From contig JANNZM010000135.1 of the NCBI GenBank assembly GCA_031410595.1, forward strand, positions 22,305 through 86,304: a stretch of 64,000 nt of DNA. Reading direction: 5' to 3'. The notes under the pieces were generated by a model. The model saw only the letters and a list, made by a program, of their open reading frames with translations, was not told the origin of the DNA and searched no databases. Source of the stretch: JANMCE01 sp031410595 (GTDB taxonomy: Bacteria > Actinomycetota > Acidimicrobiia > Acidimicrobiales > Ilumatobacteraceae). The number at the start of each line of letters is the position of its first letter. The stretch's first letter is position 1. Both the position numbers and the translations under genes were made by a program. This document shows positions 1 to 8,106 of the stretch, one piece after another.

Positions 1-154
1 GGGCCGCCACGATGGCGCCCCCGGAAGTGCCGACGAACAGATCGACGTCTTGCGGATCGCGCCCGGTCTGCTCCCGGAGTGCTCGCAAAACGCTGAGGTG
101 GTACGCGGGTCCGATAATGCCCCCAGCTCCTAGCACCAGTCCGGTCGCGATCAT
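1..154 (-). CDS. Patatin-like phospholipase, N-terminal fragment
   Basis: Only the first 51 residues lie in the window; the gene runs off the left edge. The start of the protein has the glycine-rich oxyanion loop of patatins (VLGAGGIIGPAYHLSVL) and then GTSGG, the G-x-S-x-G nucleophile elbow, followed by AIVAA. Patatin-family proteins are serine lipid acyl hydrolases using a Ser-Asp dyad; the Asp would lie in the missing part. The ATG at 154 is the first start before the conserved loop; no strong ribosome site is seen. Substrate and location cannot be judged from this fragment. Confidence 0.8.
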   Translation of the reverse strand, partial: MIATGLVLGAGGIIGPAYHLSVLRALREQTGRDPQDVDLFVGTSGGAIVAA

Positions 155-290
155 GGCGCCATTCTTTACCCACTCCCTGTGAGATTGCCAGGGGAAATGT
201 AAACAGTGTGTGAGCATCTGTGCTTGCGCGTGAGTCGTGCGGCCTATGCGGGCCAAACAAACATCGGACTGTTGGCAATCGTTGCGATTT

Positions 291-1541
291 TCATGATTTG
301 GTGGCCAGGTAGCGCACCGTGGCCTCGCCGGTGCGTCGTCCGGAATACAGCGCTCCCTGGATGGAGGCGGTGTCGCGGTGGTCGCCGCAGACGAATCGGC
401 CGTCGCCAAGATCGACGCGGCGCTTCGGAGAAAACGGTGGGCGTTGGCTGGGCTGGCCATGGGCGATGGCGTCGGTGCGCAGGTGCTGCCACTGATCAAC
501 CTGGCTGCCCCACCAGCCGCGTAGCTGTGCCAGCGCGGCCTCGGCGGCTTTCGGGTTGTGTACGCCAGGGAGCACCGCACCAATGAGGGCCTGTCCGGCG
601 GGTGCATATGCGGCGTTCACGTTGGACATGACGGCCACGTTCATGACCGGACCGCTGTTGGCCCCATCGAGAACGATCAACTTGTCCGGCACGGGCGGCG
701 TCGGTGCCGCGAACCACGCGCACGTAACGGCGTTCGATCCCATCGCCCGGGTACCGATCAGCTTTGCTGCGGCCGGTCCATCGGTGGCCACGATGACCGC
801 ACCGGCAGTGACGCTGCGTCCGTCGACGGTGTGCACGGTGTGACCGTCGATCGTTCCGACGGCAGTGTTCAGCGAGATGGTTCCTTCGGGCAGGCGCGCC
901 GCCATCTGCGCAGGCAACTGGCCCATGCCGAGGCGCGGCACGGTGGCGTCACCTTTCGATAGCGATTGAAAAATCACCTCGAACATCCGGCGCGATGTGC
1001 CCAGCTCCGGGTCGAGATGAATGCCCGCAAGCAGCGGTCGCAAAAATGTCTCGATCATGCGCGGTGAGAAGCCCTCGGCTCGCAGCGCCGCGATGATCGC
1101 GATGTCAGCTCGCCGCAGCAACATCGGCGCAGGTGTATGCAAGACCCGTCGGCGCAGGAGACCGATACGCGCCTTGTCGAGCAGCGAACCAATCGGCGCG
1201 AGCGCGGTGGCTGCGGCGTGCTTGGGCTGGCGGAACGGATCGCTCACGATGTAGCCCCGACGGTCCTTCCAAACCAGCGCTCCTGGGTCGAAGCGCTGGA
1301 GGTCGAGGGCCGCCATGTCGACCTGTCGGTCGAGTTCGGGGTAGGCGGTCAGCAAGATCTGAAAGCCGCGGTCGAGCCGAAAACCGTCGACCAGATCTGT
1401 TCGCACGCGCCCACCAATGCCATCACTCGCCTCGAGAATGACGACGTGTCGCCCTGCATTGATTAGGGGGCGGGCGGCGGCCAGACCTGCAAGACCCGCC
1501 CCGACGATGACGACGTCCGCCGACGTCGGGAACTCGGTCAT
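291..1541 (-). CDS. FAD-dependent amine oxidase/phytoene desaturase-like oxidoreductase
   Basis: A 416-residue flavoprotein. The N-terminus has the dinucleotide-binding motif GAGLAGLAAARPL (about residues 15-27), a Glu at the end of the second strand (VVILEA) and the GGRVRT motif that follows in amine oxidase and phytoene desaturase families. The C-terminus has the second FAD motif (FVCGDHRDTASIQGAL). Length is usual for the family. The start codon overlaps the stop of the upstream epimerase gene by four bases, so the two are probably translated together. Substrate is unknown; actinobacterial relatives are usually annotated only as NAD(P)/FAD-dependent oxidoreductases. Confidence 0.85.
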   Translation of the reverse strand: MTEFPTSADVVIVGAGLAGLAAARPLINAGRHVVILEASDGIGGRVRTDLVDGFRLDRGFQILLTAYPELDRQVDMAALDLQRFDPGALVWKDRRGYIVSDPFRQPKHAAATALAPIGSLLDKARIGLLRRRVLHTPAPMLLRRADIAIIAALRAEGFSPRMIETFLRPLLAGIHLDPELGTSRRMFEVIFQSLSKGDATVPRLGMGQLPAQMAARLPEGTISLNTAVGTIDGHTVHTVDGRSVTAGAVIVATDGPAAAKLIGTRAMGSNAVTCAWFAAPTPPVPDKLIVLDGANSGPVMNVAVMSNVNAAYAPAGQALIGAVLPGVHNPKAAEAALAQLRGWWGSQVDQWQHLRTDAIAHGQPSQRPPFSPKRRVDLGDGRFVCGDHRDTASIQGALYSGRRTGEATVRYLATKS

Positions 1542-2428
1542 GCCAAGAGGGCCTTCAACGCGACGTCGAGCGTGGGATGGTTGAAAGTGAAACCACTTGA
1601 GGTCAGCGTGTGGGGCATCACCTTCTGGCCATCAAGCAAGAGATTCTGCACCAGCTCGGCTCCGAGCAGCATCTTCGGTCCGAACGATGGGATGGGTAAG
1701 AGCGCCGGTCGCTTCACCGTGGCGGCTAGCGTCCTGGTGAACTCGGCGTTAGTCACCGGGTTGGGTGCCGTGAGGTTGACCGCGCCCGATATGTCGGTGG
1801 TGATGAGGTGCATGATGGCGCGCACTTCGTCGTCGAGCGAGATCCAGCTCTGCCATTGCTTGCCGTTGCCGAATCGGCCACCGAAGCCAAGCTTGAAGAT
1901 CGGCAGTTGTTTTTTGAGCGCACCACCCTTGGCCGACAACACAATGCCGGTACGGATGTGCGCTACCCGAATGCCCGCGGCCGATGCCGGCGCGGTGGCG
2001 GCTTCCCACTTCATGCAAAGATCGGGAAGAAACCCCGAGCCGACCTTGCTGGCTTCGGTCAACTCCTCGTCACCTCGGTTGCCGTAGATGCCGATAGCCG
2101 AACCCGACACCATCACCGCTGGTTTCTTCGACAAGCCCGACAGTGCTCCGGCGAGAGTAGATGTGCCCTTGATACGGCTCTCAACTAAGTCGGCCTTGTA
2201 CGCCGGCGTCCATCGCTTGTCACCGATGCCGGCCCCAGCGAGATGAACAACGGCCCCACAGCCTTCCAGCGATGCTGAATCGATAGTCGTCGCGGCCGGG
2301 TCCCATTTCACTTCGTCGCCCTTGGGTTCTCCCCGCACCAGGCGGATGGGCCGGTGCCCTGCCGCCTGCAACGCAGGGATCAGCGCCGTACCGATAAGAC
2401 CGTGGGATCCACTGATGACAACGTCCAT
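1538..2428 (-). CDS. TIGR01777-family NAD(P)-dependent epimerase (SDR)
   Basis: A 296-residue atypical short-chain dehydrogenase. The Rossmann motif is SGSHGLIGTALIPAL at the N-terminus; the family-typical GAGIGDKRW, SGSAIGIYGNRGDE and a C-terminal DUF1731-like stretch (LGFGGRFGNGKQWQSWI, then the segment ending FNHPTLDVALKALLA) are all present. This is the family of E. coli YfcH, whose substrate is unknown. It is the first gene of a two-gene operon with the FAD oxidoreductase (ATGA overlap). Confidence 0.9.
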   Translation of the reverse strand: MDVVISGSHGLIGTALIPALQAAGHRPIRLVRGEPKGDEVKWDPAATTIDSASLEGCGAVVHLAGAGIGDKRWTPAYKADLVESRIKGTSTLAGALSGLSKKPAVMVSGSAIGIYGNRGDEELTEASKVGSGFLPDLCMKWEAATAPASAAGIRVAHIRTGIVLSAKGGALKKQLPIFKLGFGGRFGNGKQWQSWISLDDEVRAIMHLITTDISGAVNLTAPNPVTNAEFTRTLAATVKRPALLPIPSFGPKMLLGAELVQNLLLDGQKVMPHTLTSSGFTFNHPTLDVALKALLA

Positions 2429-2476
2429 CGGTCCAGCTTTGCACCCCCACCGATCAATCGTCGTGCCGACCTCGAA

Positions 2477-4345
2477 CTATTCGACGTGAATCGGTACTGA
2501 GGTGACGACGGTGTGGGGGCGGTAGAGCAGCTTGGCTTTGAGCTTGAGTGCCGAGCCGTTGTGCAGGAACTGGGTGCGCTTGCGGGTGACGAACTCGGGG
2601 ATGACGACGGTGATGATGTCGTGGCTGTACTGGTCATCGAGCTCATCGATGAAGTCCATTACCGGCTTGGTGAGCGCCCGGTACGGGGAGTACAACGTCA
2701 CCAGTTCGACCGGCACGTTGAACTCGTTCCACTGATCCTCAATCTGCTTGCGCTCATGCTCGTCGCTCACCACCGTGACCGCCATAATGCGATCAGGGTT
2801 GAGTGACCGGGCATACGAAAGACCGTTGAGCACGCCCTTGTTGATCGACCCGACCAGCACCACCACGGTGTGTGTCTCACGCGGCGCCCGGTAGTCGGGC
2901 GTGGTGAGCACGGCGCTGCGGGTGCGCTTGTAGTGGTTGCCAATCGACTTGAACATCAGCACCATGAGCGGAATCAGCGCGGCCGGAATCCATGCGCCCT
3001 GCAAGAACTTCGAGTAGACGACGATGAGGGCGATGATGCCGGTGGCGAGGGCGCCAACGGCGTTGATCGTCATGCCCACTTTCCAGTTCGGTTCCTTGAG
3101 GTGAAGGTGGTGTTTCACCATGCCGAACTGACTGAACGTGAACCCGGTGAACACACCAAACGCGTACAACGGAATCAGCTTCGAGATGTCACCGTCGAAC
3201 ACGACGATCAGAATCGACGCGACAACGGCGAGGAAGATCACACCGTTGGAGTACACGAGCCGATCGCCACGATTGGCGAACTGCCGTGGCAGGAAACCGT
3301 CCTTCGCGATGATGGACGAGAGTCGGGGGAAGTCGGCGTAGGCGGTGTTGGCCGCCAGGATCAAGATAAAGAACGTCGCAATCTCGGTGAGCCAAAACAT
3401 GAGGCCCTTCCCGCCGTAGATGTGCTGGGCGATAATGCCGATGCCGTTGATGCTGTCGCCTTCACTGCGATACGGCTTCAGCTTCGCCATCAAAATCGAA
3501 ATCATGAGGAAGCACGAACCAAGAATGCCACCCATCCACAAGAGGGTGGTCGCAGCGTTCTTGGACTCCGGTTTTTCGAACGCGGGCACGCCGTTTGAGA
3601 TCGCCTCCACCCCGGAGAGCGCGACCGCACCCGATGCAAACGCGCGGAGCAAAATCAGCAAGCCAAGGCTCTTTGCTGGCTTTGCCAGCTCCTTGAGAGC
3701 TTGGTCCGAGAGCAACGACGCTGGCACGGGGCCGAGGTGCTGAACGTAGATTCGGTAGAAACCGCTGCCGATCAGGATGAGCAACATCAATACGTAGAAG
3801 TAGGTCGGTCCCGCAAAGGCCGTACCGGATTCCTTCACCCCGCGCAGGTTCATGACGGTCATGAAGAAGATGCAGAACAAGCAGACGGGCACAACCCATG
3901 CCTTCCCCAGGCTTGGCACGACACCGCGAATGGCGAGCACGCCACCGGCGACAGAAACCGACACCGTCAGGATGTAATCAACGAGCAACGATGACCCGGC
4001 AATGAGCGATGGGATGGTGCCGAGGTTTTCCTTCGACACGATGTAGCTGCCGCCGCCGGACGGATACGCATGAATGGTCTGGCGATACGACGCCACCACA
4101 ATGGCCATCAGGACACAGACAATGATGGCGATCGGAATGGTGGGTTTCCATGCTGCGACCCCGCCGACGCCTATGGCAAAGAGCACCACCATGATTTCGT
4201 CGGTGGCGTAGGCCGTGGAGGAGATGGCGTCGGAGGCAAAGACGGGGAGGGCGATGATCTTGCGGAGGCGGTTGTGGCCCTCATCGGCTGAGGAGATCGG
4301 CTTGCCAATGAGCACGCGTTTTAGCTTGGGCACGACCGAAACCAT
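2477..4345 (-). CDS. APC-superfamily permease, KimA/Rv2690c-like (probable potassium importer)
   Basis: About 622 residues with roughly twelve hydrophobic segments, an APC core (ALPVFASDAISSTAYATDE, YRQTIHAYPSGGGSYIVSKE) and a cytoplasmic C-terminal domain of about 150 residues. The family includes Bacillus KimA (YdaO), a high-affinity K+ importer, and mycobacterial Rv2690c. It is divergently placed from two TrkA-type K+ regulators, the same order as Rv2690c-ceoB-ceoC, which supports a potassium role (inference). The ATG at 4345 is preferred because AGGTGG lies upstream; a GTG at 4360 would add five residues. Confidence 0.8.
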   Translation of the reverse strand: MVSVVPKLKRVLIGKPISSADEGHNRLRKIIALPVFASDAISSTAYATDEIMVVLFAIGVGGVAAWKPTIPIAIIVCVLMAIVVASYRQTIHAYPSGGGSYIVSKENLGTIPSLIAGSSLLVDYILTVSVSVAGGVLAIRGVVPSLGKAWVVPVCLFCIFFMTVMNLRGVKESGTAFAGPTYFYVLMLLILIGSGFYRIYVQHLGPVPASLLSDQALKELAKPAKSLGLLILLRAFASGAVALSGVEAISNGVPAFEKPESKNAATTLLWMGGILGSCFLMISILMAKLKPYRSEGDSINGIGIIAQHIYGGKGLMFWLTEIATFFILILAANTAYADFPRLSSIIAKDGFLPRQFANRGDRLVYSNGVIFLAVVASILIVVFDGDISKLIPLYAFGVFTGFTFSQFGMVKHHLHLKEPNWKVGMTINAVGALATGIIALIVVYSKFLQGAWIPAALIPLMVLMFKSIGNHYKRTRSAVLTTPDYRAPRETHTVVVLVGSINKGVLNGLSYARSLNPDRIMAVTVVSDEHERKQIEDQWNEFNVPVELVTLYSPYRALTKPVMDFIDELDDQYSHDIITVVIPEFVTRKRTQFLHNGSALKLKAKLLYRPHTVVTSVPIHVE

Positions 4346-4498
4346 AGCTACCGCAGCCACCTGATCGTGATTTCCTGCACGAACCAGATCTCACCGCGAA
4401 GTCACTTGTGACAGTCGGCGCGTTCGTTAGCTTCTGTGAAGTCGGGTGTGGATATGCTCTCCAACGGCCACCATGGGCCGTCCAGGAGGTAGTGCATC

Positions 4499-5167
4499 GT
4501 GCATGTTGTGATCGTGGGGTGCGGACGGGTTGGCTCGTCCCTTGCCCACAGCTTGGTGGCTGCGGGTCATACCGTCGCCGTGATCGACCGCAACGCCGAG
4601 GCCTTCAGACGGTTGGGAGAAAATTTTGCCGGTCAGACCGTGAACGGCATCGGGTTCGACCGTGATCAGCTCAAGCTGGCCGGCATCGAGCGGGCCGACG
4701 CGGTGGCCGCGGTTACCAGCGGTGACAACTCGAACATCCTCATCGCTCGCGTGGCGCGAGAAACCTTCGGCATTCAGCGAGTCGTCGCACGGATCTATGA
4801 CCCCAAGCGGGCCACGATCTACCAGCGGCTCGGTATCTCCACAGTGGCATCGGTTTCCTGGACAAGCGAGCGGGTGCTCCGTCGGCTCCTGCCCGATGAA
4901 CCGGCCGTTGAGTGGGTTGACCCCAGTGCCAAGCTGATGCTGGTGGAGCGCTCCGTAGGCGCGGCGTGGGCGGGAAGCAAGCTTTCGGTACTCGAGGAGT
5001 CCGGCATCTGCCGGGCCGCAGCGGTTTCGCGTCTTGGCGTGTCGTCGCTCCCATCGGCCAACCTTGTCCTGCAACAGGGTGATCTGCTCTACCTATCCGT
5101 TCTCGGCGATGCCGTGAATGCACTCGACGCCCACCTGGCTGGGCCTCACGCAGGAGGATCGCACTGA
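4499..5167 (+). CDS. ceoB: TrkA-family K+ uptake regulatory protein (CeoB-like)
   Basis: A 222-residue cytoplasmic RCK protein: an N-terminal Rossmann fold with GCGRVGSSLA and an acidic end of the second strand (VAVIDRN), then a C-terminal TrkA-C domain (residues about 135-220). Such proteins bind NAD(H) or ATP and gate a membrane K+ transporter. GTG start with AGGAGG nine bases upstream (4484-4489). Its stop overlaps the ATG of the next TrkA gene by one base (TGATG), so the two are made as a pair. A TATGCT box at about 4453 may be its -10. Confidence 0.88.
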   Translation: MHVVIVGCGRVGSSLAHSLVAAGHTVAVIDRNAEAFRRLGENFAGQTVNGIGFDRDQLKLAGIERADAVAAVTSGDNSNILIARVARETFGIQRVVARIYDPKRATIYQRLGISTVASVSWTSERVLRRLLPDEPAVEWVDPSAKLMLVERSVGAAWAGSKLSVLEESGICRAAAVSRLGVSSLPSANLVLQQGDLLYLSVLGDAVNALDAHLAGPHAGGSH

Positions 5168-5838
5168 TGCGGGTCATCATCGCCGGAGCCGGAAGTGTCG
5201 GCCGCTACATGGCCGGCCAGTTGCAGTCGGCGGGCCATGAGGTCACGCTGCTCGACCAAGACCCCCGTGTCGTCAAGCGCGGTATCGCTGCGGCCGACCC
5301 CGCCGGAGTCACGTGGCGTGAGGCCGACGCCTGCGAAGTGAGCAGCCTCGCTGATGCGGGCGCCCAGCACGCCGACGTCATCGCAGCGGTAACGGGCGAC
5401 GATGAAGACAACCTGGTTATCTCGTTGCTCGCCAAGCAGGAGTTCGGCGTTCCGCGAGTCGTTGCTCGGGTCAACAATCCGAAGAACGAATGGATGTTCA
5501 ACGAGATGTGGGGCGTCGATGTCGCCGTGTCCACACCGCACCTCCTGACGGCGTTGGTGGAAGAAGCAGTGTCGGTCGGGTCGTTCGTGCGCCTGCTTTC
5601 GTTCGAAGGGGGCAAGGCCAAACTGGCCGAAGTCACCCTCGCGGTCGGATCGCCGGCGGTCGATAAGGAGATCTCCGAACTCGGCCTTCCTCGTGACTCC
5701 ACGGTGGTGGCGGTACTGCGCAATGACCACGTCGTGGTACCCCGCGGTGACACCGCCGTACGGGCCGGCGATGAAGTCATCGTGCTGGTCACCACCGACA
5801 GCGAAGACGCGGTGCGCCTCATCCTCACCGGCAACTAA
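5167..5838 (+). CDS. ceoC: TrkA-family K+ uptake regulatory protein (CeoC-like)
   Basis: A 223-residue paralogue of the preceding gene: Rossmann motif AGAGSVGRYMAGQL, acidic strand end (TLLDQD), and a TrkA-C domain that ends DEVIVLVTTDSEDAVRLIL. Overlapping start/stop with the upstream gene indicates translational coupling. In mycobacteria ceoB and ceoC form one operon next to an APC permease, as here. No membrane-embedded TrkH/KtrB subunit is in the window; the divergent permease may be the partner, which is inference from the neighbourhood only. Confidence 0.88.
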   Translation: MRVIIAGAGSVGRYMAGQLQSAGHEVTLLDQDPRVVKRGIAAADPAGVTWREADACEVSSLADAGAQHADVIAAVTGDDEDNLVISLLAKQEFGVPRVVARVNNPKNEWMFNEMWGVDVAVSTPHLLTALVEEAVSVGSFVRLLSFEGGKAKLAEVTLAVGSPAVDKEISELGLPRDSTVVAVLRNDHVVVPRGDTAVRAGDEVIVLVTTDSEDAVRLILTGN

Positions 5839-5849
5839 GCCTCGTTCCG

Positions 5850-6860
5850 GTGGACAGCCTCGTACAGACGATCGACCTGTCGAGGTGGTTCACCGGTGAC
5901 GCCGACGCTCGTCGTTCCGTCGTCGACGAGATCGACCGGGAGTGCCGCCGCGTTGGTTTCCTGCGCGTCAGCGGCCACGGCGTGGCGGCCGAGCTGATCG
6001 AGCAGATGCTCGTGGTCACGACGGCCTTCTTCGATCTGCCCGAGGACGACAAGCTGCGCTTCGTCCCTCGCGACAAAGCTGTCAATCGTGGCTACGCGGC
6101 GTATGGCACCGAAGCGCTTGCCTACTCGCTCGGCGTCGACAGCAAGCCCGACATGTTCGAGGCGTTCAACTGCGGCGTCGACGCGGTAGACGAAAGCGAT
6201 CTGTACGTCGTCGCCGAGCGACATCGGTTTTTCGCGCCGAACATGTGGCCCGAGCAACCATCCGACATGCGGTCCGTCTGGGTGGCGTACTTCGCCGCGT
6301 GTCAGGCTCTGGCCGGCGAACTGAGCCGAATGTTCGCGGTTGCGCTCGGCATGCCGGAGGACTTCATCTTCGACAAACTCAATCGTGCCGCGTGCGTGAT
6401 GCGGGCCAACAACTACGAGCGACGATCACATCATGCCGACCCCGAGCCCGGTCAGGTTCGCATGGGCGCCCACACCGACTATGGCGTCTGCACCGTCCTG
6501 CTGGCCGACCCGGTGCCGGGATTGCAGATCGTCGGCCCCGATGGAACCTGGTGCGATGTGCTGCCCGAACCGGGCACGCTTCTGGTGAACCTCGGAGACC
6601 TCATGGCCGAGTGGACGAATGACCGCTGGCGCTCAACGCTGCACCGCGTCGTGCCCACGACCGTTGCGGGGCCCGCCCGACGACGATCCGTAGCGTTCTT
6701 CCAGGAAGCCAACTACGACGCCCTCATCGAGGTCATGCCCACCTGTGTCAGCGCCGACAACCTCGCCCGCTACACGCCGGTGATCGCGGGCGAACATCTC
6801 ATGAACAAACTCATGGGCCCCCGCACCCTCCAGCGCTCTTCCGTGGCCCAACGTCAGTAG
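5850..6860 (+). CDS. 2-oxoglutarate/Fe(II)-dependent dioxygenase, isopenicillin-N-synthase superfamily
   Basis: A 336-residue soluble oxygenase. The iron ligands are visible as H208-x-D210 (GAHTDYG) and H265 (STLHRVV), with the 2OG-binding Arg in RRRSVAFF about ten residues later. The N-terminal DIOX_N region (VGFLRVSGHG) is also conserved. Members hydroxylate, desaturate or cyclise small molecules; the substrate here is unknown. GTG start eleven bases after ceoC, so it may be co-transcribed, though no functional link to potassium is apparent. Confidence 0.88.
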   Translation: MDSLVQTIDLSRWFTGDADARRSVVDEIDRECRRVGFLRVSGHGVAAELIEQMLVVTTAFFDLPEDDKLRFVPRDKAVNRGYAAYGTEALAYSLGVDSKPDMFEAFNCGVDAVDESDLYVVAERHRFFAPNMWPEQPSDMRSVWVAYFAACQALAGELSRMFAVALGMPEDFIFDKLNRAACVMRANNYERRSHHADPEPGQVRMGAHTDYGVCTVLLADPVPGLQIVGPDGTWCDVLPEPGTLLVNLGDLMAEWTNDRWRSTLHRVVPTTVAGPARRRSVAFFQEANYDALIEVMPTCVSADNLARYTPVIAGEHLMNKLMGPRTLQRSSVAQRQ

Positions 6861-6887
6861 CGGCCGGCCTGTTCGCAGCGGAGAAGG

Positions 6888-6916
6888 TTGACAATCGTTG
6901 ATAGTTTCTGCATGCT
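6888..6916 (+). promoter_or_regulatory. Promoter and possible operator of parDE
   Basis: A perfect TTGACA -35 (6888-6893), a 17-base spacer and CATGCT (6911-6916) as a weak -10, six bases before the parD ATG. GTTGA occurs twice ten bases apart (6887 and 6897), one helical turn, overlapping the -35 and spacer, which fits an autorepressor site for the ribbon-helix-helix ParD. The operator role is inference. Confidence 0.5.
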
Positions 6917-6922
6917 GGTGGC

Positions 6923-7174
6923 ATGAGTTCGAACACGATGAGTTTTGCGCTTCCGGAGTCGTTGCGTGCCTACATTGACGAACGCGTCGAAACAGGGCAC
7001 TACGGCAACACGAGCGAGTATCTTCGCGAACTCGTGCGGAAAGATCGCGATGAACAGGCGAAGAAGCGTCTTCGCGAACTCATTATGGAAGGCCTTGCCT
7101 CAGGACCCGGGCAGCTCGCGACCCCTGAGTTGTTGGCCGAGATTCGGGATCGTGCCATGGCTCTGCCTTTGTGA
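6923..7174 (+). CDS. parD: ParD-family antitoxin
   Basis: An 83-residue protein with the N-terminal ribbon-helix-helix of ParD/CopG antitoxins (MSFALPESLRAYIDERVETG, then GNTSEYLRELVRKD) and a charged C-terminal tail that would bind the toxin. RHH antitoxins neutralise ParE and, together with it, repress their own promoter. The gene overlaps the next by four bases (GTGA), the usual coupled arrangement. Confidence 0.9.
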   Translation: MSSNTMSFALPESLRAYIDERVETGHYGNTSEYLRELVRKDRDEQAKKRLRELIMEGLASGPGQLATPELLAEIRDRAMALPL

Positions 7175-7485
7175 CCAAGGCAACTCTTCGAACCCAGGCA
7201 AACCGTGACTTGTCCGAGCGGATTCTTCACTATCGGCGCGTCGGTGGAGATGAGTTGGGCGTCCGCTTCTTTGAGGCGGCGCAGTCCTCATTGCGAGCGA
7301 TTGAACGCTCGCCAGGCATTGGATCACCACGACTTGGCGAACTCTGTGAAGTCACCGGCCTGCGCGTTTGGCCGGTAAAGGGTTTCCCGACTCGCTGGTA
7401 CTACCTGATCGCTGATGATCGTTTGGACGTTGTGAGGCTCTTGTCCGACGCCCAGGATCTTCTGGCGTTACTCGGCCCGGAATGA
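7171..7485 (+). CDS. parE: ParE/RelE-superfamily toxin
   Basis: A 104-residue small toxin of the ParE fold. Visible family features are the N-terminal ARDLSERIL-like helix (ANRDLSERILHY), the middle IERSPGIGSPR stretch, and the C-terminal strands LRVWPVKGFPTRWYYLIADDRLDVVRLLSDAQD, close to the ParE pattern 'R.w.v..fp..yl.iyy...d.i.vlrilHg.rd'. ParE proteins classically poison DNA gyrase. GTG start inside the parD stop. The pair is chromosomal and not near any mobile element. Confidence 0.88.
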   Translation: MTKATLRTQANRDLSERILHYRRVGGDELGVRFFEAAQSSLRAIERSPGIGSPRLGELCEVTGLRVWPVKGFPTRWYYLIADDRLDVVRLLSDAQDLLALLGPE

Positions 7486-7557
7486 CCTTGACGGCTTAGG
7501 AGACTGCTGAGCGAGTCGTTCTTTCCGATGGGGTGAGGTGGGGCAGTCGCGGGGTCG

Positions 7558-7618
7558 CTGGCGGATGTACTCCTTGTGTTCATAGGGGTAGTGACCAGTC
7601 ACGGTTCACATCCGCCAG
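7558..7618. repeat. Inverted repeat in parE / OB-fold intergenic region
   Basis: Eleven-base perfect inverted repeat (CTGGCGGATGT at 7558-7568 and ACATCCGCCAG at 7608-7618) enclosing a shorter hairpin GTGAC-CA-GTCAC. It lies in the 231-base gene-free stretch between parE and the convergent OB-fold gene. No T-tract follows, so it is not an obvious terminator; it may be a remnant of a small mobile element or an RNA structure. Confidence 0.45.
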
Positions 7619-7716
7619 ATTGGCTGGTGAGTTCAGACTGTACGTTCACCCTGATGGACCCAAGGGAAGACATCCCTGCCAGAGACCGGAAACGAATGAG
7701 ATTGCTTGGCAGCCGC

Positions 7717-8073
7717 TTAGTAGGCGAGAAGGGTGTAGGCGGGGTTGAGGATGACGAGGCGGCCGCGCTCGTCGTGGGCGACGCCTTCGAACATGACGTG
7801 GCGACCGTGGGTGATGCCGGGAATTTCGCGTCGACCACTGAACACGGCGACAAGGTCGGCTGTGCCATCGGAGATGACCACTTCGAACGACGGAGCGCCC
7901 GAGCGTGGAACCGTGCGGATGCGCTTGACCTCGCCGCCGACCCGAAGCCGTTCTCGGGAGTGACACGCACCAATTTGGGCGCACGGCAGGGCTTCGAAGC
8001 GCGTCTGCAGACGCGCCGCGTCAAGCTCCTCTACCGATGAGCCAAGCCGTTTAAAGGCGTCACGAATTCCCAT
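7717..8073 (-). CDS. OB-fold nucleic-acid-binding-like protein
   Basis: About 118 residues. The middle has the strands of an OB-fold similar to tRNA_anti/RecG wedge domains (RVGGEVKRIRTVPR, FEVVISDGTADLVAVFSGRREIPGITHGRHVMFEGVAHDERGRL in two blocks). Small actinobacterial proteins of this kind are widely conserved but without known role. The ATG at 8073 is preferred; an in-frame GTG at 8097 would add eight residues. It lies ten to thirty bases downstream of the selenoprotein candidate and is probably in the same transcript. Confidence 0.75.
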   Translation of the reverse strand: MGIRDAFKRLGSSVEELDAARLQTRFEALPCAQIGACHSRERLRVGGEVKRIRTVPRSGAPSFEVVISDGTADLVAVFSGRREIPGITHGRHVMFEGVAHDERGRLVILNPAYTLLAY

Positions 8074-8106
8074 ACCACTGATGATGTCAGATCGCACTGG
8101 CTCGTA

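Noticed and set aside
2870..3598. Plus-strand open frame of 242 codons antisense to the permease
   Set aside because: Composition (Glu/Asp/His/Arg-rich, no pattern) is that of an antisense shadow of a membrane protein gene.
7576..8040. Plus-strand frame of 154 codons across the parE/OB-fold gap
   Set aside because: Mostly antisense to the OB-fold gene and without recognisable features; the gap part alone gives no protein match that I know.
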